Source: Isoetes taiwanensis
Lineage: Eukaryota > Streptophyta > Lycopodiopsida > Isoetales > Isoetaceae
DNA length: 64,000 nucleotides
Assembly: GCA_021234155.1 (NCBI GenBank)
Contig: JAJEKV010000017.1
Coordinates: 1,968,820 to 2,032,819 of the forward strand
Direction of reading: 5' to 3'
How positions within the stretch are numbered: the stretch's first letter is position 1; the number at the start of each line of letters is the position of its first letter. The notes under the pieces are model-generated. The model was not told where the DNA came from. It saw only the letters and a program-made list of their open reading frames with translations, and searched no databases. Both the position numbers and the translations under genes were made by a program. Below are positions 47,157-59,722 of this stretch, in pieces.

Positions 47157-47796
47157 AGGGGGTCATATAAAAATGCACCATTTTCATTAAAACAGAGCGC
47201 AAATATCGGGTGCCCTGTGTAAAGTACTGTAAAAAATTACACTCCCGACGACTTTAGGGCGACTTTAGCTATTTCGAACATGGCTGCATATCAGGCAACA
47301 AGTGCGATTTTTCTTGCCAGGTGCGAACTTTCTTGCCTGGTATGATGTGTTCTTGATCTTTCCGCTACCGCTTGAGTGGCTGCTATTAGAAAAAAAAGAC
47401 CTGGATCATCGAGATTTGCTGAGAATGAAAAAACCATTTTTTATTTTCTTATTGCAGGACATGCACAGAGGTGCTACGTGTTTGATATTTTTATAACCGA
47501 TCAGATTGTAAGATACACCTTTATCTACCGTAAAGATACAACTCTAGTTACGATTATCATGTGAATTTCCTACAAGTTTGATTTCCCCAGCTAATCTACA
47601 AATCTAACTAGCTGTTTCTTGAAGTTTGTAAAGCGAACCCTGTTTTACAGTGCAAAAGTTTTCTGCAAGTTGCAGGCTACTCAGTTAAGAGTACTCCAGA
47701 ATTCCGAATAATCAATCTTTGATTTTTAATAACCAAACATCACGCCCGAAGAGGTATGCTTAGCAAGAATGTGACCCTTGATTTGCTCAACAAGCA

Positions 47797-47816
47797 AAAC
47801 CCTAAAATAAGGGTTT
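47797..47816 (+). promoter_or_regulatory. Pair of inverted telo-boxes
   Basis: AAACCCTAA (47797-47805) and AGGGTTT (47810-47816) lie 18-38 bp upstream of the ATG of the small split gene. Telo-boxes mark promoters or leaders of many plant housekeeping genes, which supports the reality of the gene that follows. Confidence 0.6.
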
Positions 47817-47834
47817 CCTGACATCTCGCCGAAG

Positions 47835-49284
47835 ATGGCTGCGGTTCTACTGCAGCTAAACAGAAGGATGATAACGCAATTGAGGTATAAAGCATCACAA
47901 AAATTGACATTTTTCTTGGCATTCTATCATGCTGTAAAAGCTAAACAGAGTTTCATAGGTGAACCAATCTTTCCCTAGCTTTCAGAACGATTGGGTACAG
48001 AAATAGTTGTAAAGGTCTGCCCTTGTGGGTTATCTATATAATATTACGTTATTTTGGCATTTTAGCCTTAGGCATGTGATGAGAAATGGAACCTTCAAAA
48101 GATGTAATGTATCTCTAAAAGACGTAGTCCATGTGAACATCTTATGCGGACTACTCTCTCGCCCTCTCTTTCATGCAAAAGCATTTTACTTGCTGTAGGA
48201 ATGGTGATCAATGCTGCAAAAGCTTACCAGGTTACTGCTCATGAGCACAGTTTTTCGTGCCAACTTCTCTAGATCTCAAAGCTTACAAATTGCTGGAGCC
48301 ACAGGAGCACCAGTATGTCCCCGATTTGTGATGTTGAATCCACAATATATGTAGCTGTGGGTAGGAAAGTTGGAAAGCATTTTACGAGAGCTTTTGCAAT
48401 CATGTATTATTTGTTGTGTAGTTGTGAAGGGATATGATAGGAAGTTGACGGAGATGGCTCTACATATATGTGACTTGATTATATTTGTCACTTTTCAGAG
48501 AGAAATGAGCTCCCATTTTTCATAGTAAAGGGTATGGTAAAATTTATTAGTATTGACATGTTTTGTAATACAATTCAAATTCTGTAGGTTCAAAGACTAC
48601 AAGTTGCTATTGCAGAATTGAGCAGTTTGCCATCTATGAGGGTAAGGTCTGTTCCTTTTCTGCTAGTATTAAATTCTGTACGATGTCTATCCTTCACATC
48701 CGTCAGGCTTTTAGGTTTTCTAAAAAGCTCTTTGTTTAATTATGTTAGTACTAGTTAGTTTCGTTGGCATATTTTACAACATGAAATATGTTTTTCTAAT
48801 TTTCATGGTCCTATGCAGGCTGTATATAGAAGACAGGGAAACATCTTTTTCGAACACAGATCAAAAACGGCCTTGGATCGCCAACAGAGTATGTTCTCTT
48901 CCCTCAGATGCTAAACTTTTTACATCTAAATGAATTTGACTGCTTCGTCCCTCAGATGCTAAACTTTTTACATCAAAATGAATATGACTGCTCTTAATCA
49001 GCTCCCTCACCCTGTCAAATTCCTAACACTGAATAGGAAGGAGTCAGTTTAATTGCTTCCCTTTCTTTCCTCCTGGTAATGGCTTAATAAGCATAGGTTG
49101 TTGGCATCAAAGAAGCCAACAGACCAAATAGTGACTGATACACCTTAAAATTATACTCCATTTAACACAAACATTTTTTGAAGTCATTTTTTAACATGTA
49201 TAAAAGGAAACCAGATCAATTTTTTTTTATGTGATCAATGCAGAGGATCTTGAGAAGCTAAAGGCCCAATCTTCAAAAACATGA
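47835..49284 (+). CDS. Small five-exon gene, 84-residue putative mitochondrial protein
   Basis: The gene was assembled from splice sites; every exon is too short to stand out as an open frame. Exons are 47835-47884, 48273-48312, 48588-48641, 48819-48888 and 49244-49284, all with GT-AG introns (donors GTATAA, GTATGT, GTAAGG, GTATGT). Phases agree and the total is 85 codons including TGA. The protein starts MAAVLLQLNRRMITQLRSQ, an arginine-rich, acid-free amphipathic start like a mitochondrial presequence. A helical stretch (VQRLQVAIAELSSLPS) follows, then the distinctive MRAVYRRQGNIFFEHRSKTA and a final charged helix (DRQQKDLEKLKAQSSKT) of coiled-coil type. I have no firm family name; prefoldin-beta-like small proteins are one possibility. 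It diverges from the exostosin gene across about 680 bp. Intron 4 carries a 46-bp tandem duplication. The consistent frame over five exons makes the gene very likely real. Confidence 0.8.
48900..48993. repeat. Tandem duplication (period 48) in intron 4 of the small gene
   Basis: Two copies starting TCCCTCAGATGCTAAAC, at 48900-48945 and 48948-48993, differ at only a few bases. It lies entirely within the intron. Confidence 0.9.
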
Positions 49285-50859
49285 AACTAAGTTCATTGAA
49301 GACCATCAGCAATGGTTTTGTCATGATCGAGCCATGGGGTTACTGTTCCTGAAACTTATGATTTTCTATGTTCTAAAATGTGTGTCAATTCAAAAAAAGA
49401 TAGTTTTCATGGGGTATACTAAATCAGTGAAGAATTTCATGGGTTATACTAAATCAGTGAAGAAGAATGCTATATGTTTAAGCATTTCAATGTGAAGATG
49501 GGATTAAGCGAGACCATTAACTACATATGACCATTAACAACTACTTATGACGGATCAAGACATCATGAGCAGAACGGTCTGGTTATTATTTTTCTATGTA
49601 TTGCATTGATTCAATAGTTGGGTTATACTAAAAGGAACAAGAAATGCTGGCTGTTCTGTTCTCTTCTTCCAGAAGATAAACTAAAGCTTGAAGCTGGTTG
49701 CCCAACGAACTCTTGAAGTGTAGGTTATCTTCATAACACACCAATTGCATACGCTAGGGTACGAACATGTGAGCCAGATACTAAAGATCAACAAGTATGG
49801 AAGTAATCTTATAATGAACTATGCTCCTGGCTATACATGATAAGTAAGATTGTTTTTAGTAAGATCCACATAAGAACTTCCTATAAGATCCATGTGGGAT
49901 TATTGATGTAATTCTTCCATATCATCATCATCCTATCAATCTAGTAAAAAAGCGGTTTCATTCCTTATAAAAATATACGAAGTTTGAACATCGGGTTAAA
50001 AGTCAAGCCCCAATTTGTTGAGAATTTCCTAGTGGAACATGTTATAAAAAAATTTCCTAGTGGAACATGTTATAAACTTCCCCGCTTTTTTGTTTTACGT
50101 GTATTTGGAATGCAATGGTGTGGAGTAAGATTTAAACTTGTGTATAGTATGGAAACCATATATTTTAGGGGCTTTGAGGAGCTTCTTGCCATTTAGATGA
50201 TCTGTGCGGAACAATATTTTATTAGAATAGAATATGCACCTGTCTTTATTCTCCTTTTCCAAGTATTATCCGCCCCTCCCACGGCCGCAAATGGTGACAA
50301 CCGCTATCGTGGGTTTTCACGCCATCGAGAGACACATTCGCTTCCATTTGTCATTTGTGGAAGAAATTGTACTGGCCGCCATGCTCCATCATGATGCCGA
50401 ATTTTGTACTCTCAGTTTTCTTCAATGATGATCCCGAGATGCCCTATACATTCTGTTCAATCCCTATCCGCCGAATCGCTTTCTTGAGTTAGAAGCGGAT
50501 GCTCCCTTCTTTTTTGGTCGGGTAGCGGAAAGGCGGTATGGCGATGAAGAGGTATGGCGATGAAGGGAGGTATGGCGATGAAGGTAGGTAGAGACCGTGA
50601 AGAAGCCTGCTGTGATGCTATGGCGGTTTGTGGTTTGTGGTTTATGGCTATGGCGGTTTAGGTATGGCGCTAATTTGTGGCTATGGTGGTCGGGTTTCTT
50701 TGTCGCTTGAGCAGATAAGGCGTGAGAGAGTAGGCAAAACTTCTTATGGTGAGGATTGCAAAGCTTCTTCGCGGTGAGGCAAAGCTTGTTGCAAAGCGTA
50801 GGTTGTTTAATAGGGCTCTAGCGGTGCGCATGGTCTACGTAAAATAGGATATGCATGGT
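49285..50859. other. No recognisable gene; two short tandem duplications
   Basis: A 30-bp unit is doubled at 49405-49464 (TTTCATGGG-TATACTAAATC) and a 28-bp unit at 50023-50076 (AATTTCCTAGTGGAACATG). Around 50530-50680 a GGTATGGCGATGAAG phrase recurs three or four times. No gene is recognised. Confidence 0.6.
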
Positions 50860-51586
50860 CTAAATGGCAAGTTTATTTCTTATGGAGACCTTAGGAAATG
50901 GCGGGCCATTTTCCTCCAAAAAGATGTTGGTCAACACCGCATCGTACCTGGATATTATCCGATCCACTACCAGATTCACCCTCACAAACCTAACCCATAA
51001 TACTTGGAAAAGCATTTATACAACCATTATCTTAAAACATGTTATAAAACCTCGCTACACATCTCTCACACGAAGAAACGGAGAGCTATTGCCGCCATAA
51101 GGACGGGTTCCCATTACCTCGCATCTGGAGATGTGTCACTTTGGGGTGAATGGCGGCACGGGATCCCCTGGGAGGAGAGGATATGTCGTTGTTGTGAGAT
51201 GCACGTGATAGAGGATGAGCACCATGCCCTCCAAATGGTGCCCAAAGATATGCCCATGTCCGAAAGCGCACACCGATCTTAGATGCTCTCGACACATATC
51301 GCTACATCGCCATCGCATCACCTATGGTAGCGCCGACCGAGCTTACATCCTCGGTTTCTGGGCCGACTTGCTCTTCTCCGGGGCATGGTATTTGAGAGCC
51401 TATCAAGTAGGGTTTTTCCTCCCAAGTGGGGTTTTTTCATCCCTAGTAGGGTTCTACCGTATGCTTACATTGTTTGTTTTGGTGTTGGGGTTTTTGGCTT
51501 TTTGCTCGCTTCAATGGTGCCGCCTCATAGGCCTCGCCTCCTCCGTGGACGTTAAAATAAACTTCCTTCCTTCCTTCCTTCCTTAA
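50860..51586 (+). mobile_element. LINE C, 3' end with C-terminal Cys/His finger and CTTC tail
   Basis: Plus-strand remnant of a non-LTR element. Frames at 50864-51100 and 51004-51282 give the region after the reverse transcriptase, ending in the typical C-terminal block: RTGSHYLASGDVSLWGEW followed by RICRCCEMHVIEDEHHAL, a Cys-x2-Cys...His-type finger. The untranslated part ends TCCGTGGACGTTAAAATAAA (51542-51561), the same terminus found in LINE family A, followed by a (CTTC)n tail at 51562-51585. There is no reverse transcriptase core, so the copy is 5'-truncated. Confidence 0.8.
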
Positions 51587-51589
51587 AAC

Positions 51590-54500
51590 TCAAACATTTA
51601 ATATTGAGTTCACCATTTGTTTTTTCGCTTAAAATTTGGGAATTTGAAAAAAAGGTTGGCCCTTGATTTGTCTCTCTTCTTCAATTGTTGGACTCATTTG
51701 AGTTGATCACTCATTTTTGGTTTGTTTTGCCATGTGGTAGAGCCGTCAAATGCAAAGGATAAGAAGGATAAAGATACAAGTTCTCATGCAGCATCCATTT
51801 TGATGTGCAAAGCTTCAATGCAGCAAAATTGACTGCGATGATTGAGGTGGATCCAATTTCTTATAGTAGCTGCATAGCGCAGGTTATATCTCCAGATGAC
51901 TGTGTTATCCCAATCAGCTTCCCACAAGGTTGTTTGATCTGCAAAAAAGCGCCGCTCTAATGGTAGTCCTTTGCATCAATATTTAGATAGATGAAAACTA
52001 AATTCGGTGCATGTCTGAACACATGCAACATTGTTTTGTAAAGGTCACTTCCAAATCTTTTGTCTCACGAGCAGCTTAGAACCAACAACAGAACAACAAC
52101 CCACTTAGAATGACAGCGTCACGACGAGCAAATAGCCACTTAAACGCTTCCAGGAGCGGGTCATGTTTGTTCTTCTCCAACAATTACTCCTCCAATACTA
52201 AGTGTGGCCGCACCTTTGGGTAATTTGGGTCCTTCCTTTTCGTCCAACTCCTTTGGGTTTGCCTTGGGGAATTTGAGCAATTTGGTTTCTTCATCTTCAT
52301 CAAGGGGTAAGATATATGCCACGTCAGATGGGGTTTCAAAATGACTCCCTGTTTTGGGTTTTAGTTGCCAACTCACCTTTGACTTCTCAACTGTGTATCT
52401 TTGCAATATTCTATACTACAAAATATGGATACTTTCATTGCCAAAGCAAAAATTGGACGCAACTTGCCCATCTTCTACATCTTCTACATTGAAACACATC
52501 TTCTACATTGAAACACCTTCAATTTGAACCTCATCATTTGAAAAACAAAATTGAACGAAGTTCTTATGTGTTATTTGAGCACTGCACATATTATGCTGGG
52601 TATGTATTGATGTCACATGTAGAGCATAAATGTAATAACAATAACTTCTTAATGATATTTTGATTAGGCAACTTTAAAAAACAAACAGTTCTAGTCCAAG
52701 CTACATAACTTTACCTATGGCCATCTTGGGGCACGTTTCTATGAGGCCGAACACACCTTAAGAAGGGAAGTCGGAGTTGGAGTCATCCTGTACCCATGCA
52801 ACTAGACTTTGAAGCCTACTCTAGAGTCGAATTCATTCTTTTAGAAATAAGGAGGTATTTCTAAAATCTTCGGTATGCGGTTTTAGTTTCTAAGAGTCGA
52901 AGTTGAAATCGAGTTAAGTTCATGGGAACATGCTCTTAGCCATAAAATATAGGTGCAACTTATAGCATCACTAACTTTTTTACCTGCAATTATTTGTCAA
53001 TGCTATTTACCTAATTGTCTATCTTGTTGTTCTAATTCCACAAGAATAAAGCTAAATATTGCTTTATTGAAATTCTCCCCAATCATTTCCCTTCTTCCCC
53101 TTCTTCTAAAAGGAGAGAAAAACAAAAAACTTATCTTAACATATATTAAGAATTTAGCTTTTGGTCAAGCGCCTTTTATGGACCACTAGGACCCGAACCT
53201 AAGTGCGTGAGATGTAGAAGAAGCATCGATCCCCATGTATTAAGATATATTTATTGTAGCAAATAGAAACTCAAAAACGCCAAGGAATATTTGTACTGTG
53301 TGAAAGTGGTCAACTAAGACGTGCTTGTAATCTTCACAATTTAACGGTTGGGTAGTGGTCGTATTGCGGCGTGGTGGTCAGATTTATGTGCTATAGTGTG
53401 TAGTGCATGTTGTGTGTAGTGCATGTGCAACCTATTCTAATTGGAGCGTTAAAATGTTAGCTTATAATGAGAGTATGTGAAGTGTTGTCCATAGGTTGTA
53501 TAGTGAAGGCATGAAGTTAAATTAGGATACCTATTAAATTGTACTCACCTTGGGGCCCCTTGTTTTTTGCTATTGATTGATCTTGGGTATGCTGGTCTTC
53601 AGCACTATGTCCTTCAATGGCAATACAGATTAATGTGCAATCACATTATTCCTATATCAATATTCTAATATGATATCATAACATTTGACTACACTCTTGC
53701 ATGAACCTTTTATTGCGCTTGACAATGGGAGGATAGATTGGTCGAAGGCACGTGAAGTAATAAAAGATTTAGAGCCCGATTGTAAGAAATCCCAACAACA
53801 GTCAAGTACCCAACAAAAAGTTGAGGTTGCAAAAATACTGAGCTAGCATTGAACGGCAATACAAATGGGGTCGAAATACCATTGGGTCTAGTCGTGAGAG
53901 TCATTTTCTCAACCACTTCATCTTCATTTAACAGACTTCTTGTTTTTCTTGACTTCATCTTCATTTAGCAAACTTGCTATTTTCGCCAATAAAAGATGAC
54001 GACCAGTATTTCTAGGCTATAGTTCATCCAAGCGCTTTGTAGATGGATGCCTTCATCTACGAGTAGGTGCTTTTGCCTTATTATGCAATTGTCTCATCTG
54101 AGACATATTATCAAGCATGTTAAAGATAGTTAGTTCTATGGACCAGCTTATAAAAATCCATGGAAGCATTTAACATCCTCCAGAGAGCCACATTTTACAT
54201 GCATAATTACTAATGCATGCATGTTCTCTATTTAGAGCTGGATTTCTAGCATGTGAATAAAAAATAAGTGGTCACTACATGTACATTGCAGCATTTTGTT
54301 TGAAAGAGTTGGAAACATAACATTTTAAAAAATCTAATTGCATTATGACAGGTTTTTTTTCAAAACTAAGTAATCATCGTAGTCCAAGAAACAATACTTC
54401 TTTGGGGCATTTGTTGGAAAAAATCAAATGGCCTGGTACGTGGACAACGCGTCATGCCATAATATTCAACAAAGATTAATTAGAAATCTCCATCAAGCAT

Positions 54501-55122
54501 CTCATCATCAACCACCATGTGCCATTCCTTCATGACAATGTACAACGGCACAATCGGTCTTCTTGAGCACAATCTAATTATTCGAGGACAGAGATCATGT
54601 CAAGGATGGAAGAATTAACCAACTTGGAAGCAATAGAAGCATCAATGGCAAAGTCGACAGTGCATAACCCATTTTCATTCCAATCATGGCAAGCAAGACT
54701 TTTTTCAGAATCATTAAATTATGTTGCAAGTACTACTGCATTATAGACAAAAAATAAACCTCATTCCATCACATCCATAAATATGCCTTCAATTCTTGAC
54801 ATAAGGAGTTCATCTTATGTAGCGATGGATGCAGGCAGGTTTTTGGCTAGGGATCTCAGAATTCCAGACTAGGTTGGATCAAAAGCATGGCAGGCAGTCG
54901 GTTTTAAAGCAGGATTCAGCAGATCCCAATATATCTAGGCAGACATTGGAAGGAATGGTACCACGAATCAACATCTTGTTTGATGGCTTTCTTCAGGCAT
55001 AACTTGCAGGCATCATAGCATATTGCTTGACAATTTGGTAAGGTATATTTTCTGATCATCATTCTGTTGCATGCCATTCAGAAAGGCGATAAAAGTAATG
55101 TCTCATTTTAAGAAAGTCACAA
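51590..55122. other. No recognisable gene
   Basis: Several short frames, the most coding-like at 52406-52161 on the minus strand (81 codons, Lys/Glu-rich, no known motif). A GTGTGTAGTGCATGT patch lies at 53390-53430. Nothing else can be supported. Confidence 0.35.
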
Positions 55123-55870
55123 TTGATATTACCTCAAACGCAAGTTTATGTGATTCATCGGCTGTGCATCCCATGGAGTTCGTCAGCTTCATCGAAAAGG
55201 CGTATCTATGTGAATGGACCAAATGAATTAGAATGTTATATTCTAAAGTTCCAGCTGTCTATTAATAAAAAACCTCACAAATCAATACAAAACATTCTGT
55301 ATCTGGCCGGAAATAATGGGTAACTTCATGTTTCAGCAGATAAACTATCCTAAAGAATTGCAAGCAGAAATTTTGGTCTATGCAAGTATTTGATAAGAAT
55401 AAATATGCCAAAATATTCTTATGTATACCCAAAACTTTGATGCTAAAAATTAGTTTGGTACAACCCATTGCAAAGCAACACAGTTTTGCAATCTCTGAAA
55501 GCTTGAAGTTTGCCATAGGGCATGAATTGACAGTAAATAAATACCTCTGTATTTGTAAGCCCAACCTGCAAATTGTTTGACGCACGCATTCAGTGGAACA
55601 GTCCTGCAAAGACACAAATTAAACAAACACATGGATTTGGAGCCGAAAGCGTCAACGTATTTTGATGAGGGGCAGACACAGACCAAGTTATGATTGGTCA
55701 GCTCAACTGCCTTTGGATTTGCAGAAAAAGAAATGGAAGAAAAAAGAAGCAACAACGCAGCTTTCCTTGAAGTGATGTTGGCCATATTTTCAAATGCCGA
55801 AGTGACAAAATTGCCATAGCTGCTCTTAATCCACACCGACCTTGCTAAACTAGCCTCTGTTAAGAAATGT
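55123..55870 (-). other. Possible minus-strand exons of a plastid- or secretory-targeted protein
   Basis: Reading leftwards from a possible acceptor at about 55863 (TTAACAG), a frame gives EASLARSVWIKSSYGNF and MANITSRKAALLLLFSSISF, followed by SANPKAVELTN, which resembles a thylakoid-lumen or secretory signal with an A-x-A-like cleavage region. A short stretch bounded by AG and GT near 55557-55577 would read VGLTNTE. I cannot complete the gene or name it; this is a weak reading. Confidence 0.25.
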
Positions 55871-57975
55871 CAGTATCTTTGTTGCCGTTGCCGTTTACGA
55901 ATTTAGTCCCTCAGAAATTTTGTTGTGGAACTACAATGGAAATGTAGCCATGGCTTCAAAGCTGCGCCCATGCATCGAAAAACGTAGACGATTCCAAAAA
56001 TCAATTTTAGTCTGCATTTTTTTTCCCAGAAAGTAGATATACGACGGCAAGAACGGCTTCATAGCCTAGCCAGCGGAAACTAGCAGTATGCAGCTCGAGC
56101 TCATAATATAGATCCTTCTGGCACACAAAGGAGTTGTTTGCCAGTTTTGGAGAAAAAGGATGTCAAAATCTTGAGAAGAGCACAAAATTGTATTCATATG
56201 CATCAGTCTACATCTCTGGAAGGGCGATGACACCTAGGAGGGGAGCCAATGTTTCAATTAAGGACAGGCCAAACTCAAAGCAAACTTGCGCAGACCAAGA
56301 AGCTAGCTTGATGCTATGGTGGCGGCGTTATGCAAGCAAGCATGTGAAGCCGCTACATGCTACTACAAACGGGGTAAATGATCTCCACGTCTTCCCGGGA
56401 AATACAGCCGGAAAATTCATTCCAAAAAGTCACTAATTCCAAATTTTTTTTTTGCTAGTAATCTTATATATAGGAAAGAAATTTTGTTTTTTTTGCTAGT
56501 AATCTTATATATAGGAAAGATAAGTATTATAGGACGATTCTTTTAGAATATTACTGATTGATGCTGTATTAAAAAATTGACGCCTCAGCATTTTTTGTGC
56601 GCAACACTTCTATTCAAAGTTTTATGACACGTATCAGATTAAGATAAGGTTTAGGCCTTCTGGTTTGTGAGGTGTGGCTATGGCGACAGGATTCCTACGC
56701 GGCGCCAAGACGCAACCATTGGGTCCGCCATGCCCAACTGCTCAGATTGAGAAACCCAAAACCCACAAAGAATTTTGCAAAAATTAAGTAGCAGGAAGGA
56801 ATTCAATGATAATCCACAGAAAGATCTCACATGTTTAACCATCCCAAAAACTAATCGACGAAGAATTCAAGCACAGAAAGGAATAATCCAAAGACAAGGA
56901 ATTTTATTGGAAAGCTTTGGTCATACAAATGTCTGACAAAAAAAAGAGCAAAACTAGATTGTCGTTGAACATAAAAGAAGGCACGATAAGAATTTGAGGA
57001 AAAAAGAAGGAGCGCCGTATTCCTACTCCGAGAAGTGGTAAACCCGGGCAGGAATTCGTGGTAAGCTCGGCCATGGATCCGGTAGCCATCGCCTCATGCA
57101 TCCGAGACCAGGATGGCCCATTTCATGTCCAGCATGCACCAATGCATGCATCCGTGAGCCCATCCTTGGATTCGATGGATGGGGGCTAAGATAGATAGAC
57201 TGCACAACTATACCTGCCAATCTGTACCGGTCTGATCTAATTCCCTTCCACTTTTAATTTTCACCGCTTCCAAATTGCATCTACGCATTCAATCGCTACT
57301 CATGTATTCAACCGCTTCTTTCCCACACAATTCAAAACCCAACACACTCCACTTCAATGACCATTCGAAATTGGCCTTTGCCTGAGCCCCTTTTTCGCTT
57401 TTCTCAAGTCGTAAGGCGGGGCCGGAGTGCAAGAACTTCTGGACCTCCCAAGAACTCGCTATCCAAGCTTGAAGGAGCGCCTTCGCCATGACTTGAAGGT
57501 CAATGGAGGCAGATCATCGTCCGATAGGGTGGACCCCGATGTCGCCTGTGTGAGTTCGAATCCTTAAACCTTACTCCAAAACCTTAGCATTTGAAGAAAA
57601 TTTAATACTCATTCCTCCTTTGACATGATCTGCGGGCGTAGGCTTAGCTTGATCCGCGATTCAAGCAGCCCCCCTCCCCGGTTCATTTACAAGAGATGCT
57701 CGATTTGCAATTGGAGTTGCATCCAAGGCCAAATGCAATTGAGCCGCTCCCCGCATCAATTTTCCTTTGATGATGAGGAGCAATCTTTAATTCGTGTACA
57801 CATGTTTCATCCCAACAACTAGGGTTGCGACTTTATAAAAGGCGAGGAGAACCGGCCCAGTGGTCCCATACAAATTTTTACAAGCGTGATTCTCGGTACA
57901 GGAAACCAGGGCAGCTCAAGAGATTGGCAGATGAGAATTCCTACCTAAGCTTTGTCAAGTAAGTAATTTTCCTGC
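55871..57975. other. No recognisable gene; 41-bp tandem duplication
   Basis: A T-run plus GCTAGTAATCTTATATATAGG unit is doubled at about 56440-56522. The 100-codon frame at 56134-56436 has no known motif. The left end of the MULE that follows may lie in the right part of this stretch but no terminal inverted repeat was identified. Confidence 0.4.
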
Positions 57976-59722
57976 ATGACCACGAAAAATGAATCTTGCC
58001 AATGTAAGTTACAACTTGCCTACAATTCAGCTAACCTTGGCTGTTATGTGACAGCTATTGGTGCACCTTTGGGCCACAAGATCAGAGGGACCATCCTCCT
58101 CCACTTGCAAACCAATCACGCAGGAGGAAAACCAATTTTAAACGGGGATGCTTGTGCCACTTCCAAGCAAAGCAGTTGTACCTAAAGCATGAGTGCACCA
58201 AGTTAACTTTCTATGAGATGAACCATATTGATAGCAAGGAGCAGGTTTGCCATGGTAGTGGAGATTCAACATGCAAGAACACAAGGCTTAAGCTTGCACC
58301 TCGTTTGTCCAAGGAGAAGAAGGATTGGGCTAAGGATTTGATACAACAAAATCATTCAAATTCAACAGTCATGAGCAAGCACGAAAGAGCATTGGAGCTT
58401 ACAAAAGCAAATTAATCCAGATAGACCAAGACATAGAGATGAATTTCTTGCCATGGATGACCTTCACAACTTATCTCGCAAGGTTGCTAGATCCACTTGG
58501 ATGTTGCATCGAGATGTTGCTTTGTCAGAATGTGGGTTTCTCTTCATCCTGAGAGCGTGTTTATGTATCAAGAGGGCAGGCCCTTTACTTTGGGTATAAT
58601 GACTCCATTCTAGCTGAAAACTCTTTTGGAGCATGGAAAAGGTGAGGCAATTGCCATGGACTCCACTTTCAAAACCAATGACCATTGCTACAGTTTGTAC
58701 ACATGGTTGCTTTATGACAGCCATGGGAATGGTGTTCCAGTAGCTTGGGTTCTCATATCTAGTCAAGAGGAAGAGGAGTCCGACCATGGCTTGTGGCCAT
58801 GAACACATCCATAATAATGATCCCACTTGGTCCCCTTCTTGCTTCATTGTGGATGATGCCCAGGCCGAGATCAATGCTTTGAGGGATGTTTGGCCCATGT
58901 CACGTATCCAATTGTGCTTGTGGCATGTGAGATGAAACTGGTTGAAGATGTTGGTGAAGCGGGTTAAAGATAAGAAGCGCAGGGCCCAAATGTTCAAGGA
59001 ATTAGGAGATATCATGTATGGTATTCATGTTGATGGGGATGGTAGATATGGGCAAGACTACATAGACTCATGTAAGGAAGAGGGATTAAGACGCTTGGAA
59101 GAGTTCAAGGAAAGGCACAAGGTCTACAAGAAAGTTGTGAAATACATGAGCAAGGTGTGGACAAAGAACATTACTTCCTGGATTGTGCTACTCGGATGTA
59201 TCCCCATGCAAACCAAGAGACAAATGCAAGCATAGAGTCATATCATGCCACTATGAAGAGGAGGCTTGGTCTCTCCAAGCATTCATTGAGAGGGCGCAGG
59301 ATTGATTGGTTGCTTTACATGTTGACATGCATAATGGAGACGCATATATATCCTTTGATAGGTTCAAGAAAGACTATGATTTTAAGATCAACCGCAGACA
59401 GGAACAAGTTATCGAGACAGCAATCATTGGAGCAAAAAAGATTCCTGATGCAGCAGTGAGGTGGCTAGACTACCAACAAGGAAGGGCTGAAGTTTGGAGC
59501 CAAAACATGGATGCTTGGGATGAGAATAGAGAGGCCCTTCCATACATGGTAGTTGTGGCAAATGAGAATTGGGCTTGCTGCGATTGCCCATGGGGTATGA
59601 AGGGTAACATGTGCAAGCATCAAATTAAAGTGATTCAAATGATGGGCAGCTATAGGGATGAAGACATATTGAGAGTGTGTGGAACTCTTTACGGTTCCCA
59701 AGCTGGTGGTTTCAAAACTTGA
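57976..59722 (+). pseudogene. Mutator-like (MULE) transposase with SWIM zinc finger, broken
   Basis: The N-terminal part (57976-58415, two frames) is Cys/Lys-rich (ESCQCKLQLAYNSANLGC, then DSTCKNTRLKLAPRLSKEKKDW), like the DNA-binding region of MULE transposases. The DDE core follows. The first catalytic Asp is in EAIAMDSTFKTND (58659-58661), the second in CFIVDDAQAEINALRDVWP (58852-58854), followed by LCLWHVR and a stop where the next residue should be. The Glu is in ETNASIESYHATMKRRLG (59235-59237). The C-terminal SWIM finger CDCPWGMKGNMCKH lies at about 59576-59617. All catalytic residues survive, but the parts lie in at least three frames with several stops, so the enzyme is dead as read. 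A convergent Ulp1-type protease gene lies 2.3 kb away on the other side of a minisatellite. Confidence 0.88.

Noticed and set aside
58464-59015. 183-codon minus-strand frame
   Set aside because: It is antisense to the MULE transposase core, which carries the catalytic residues on the plus strand.
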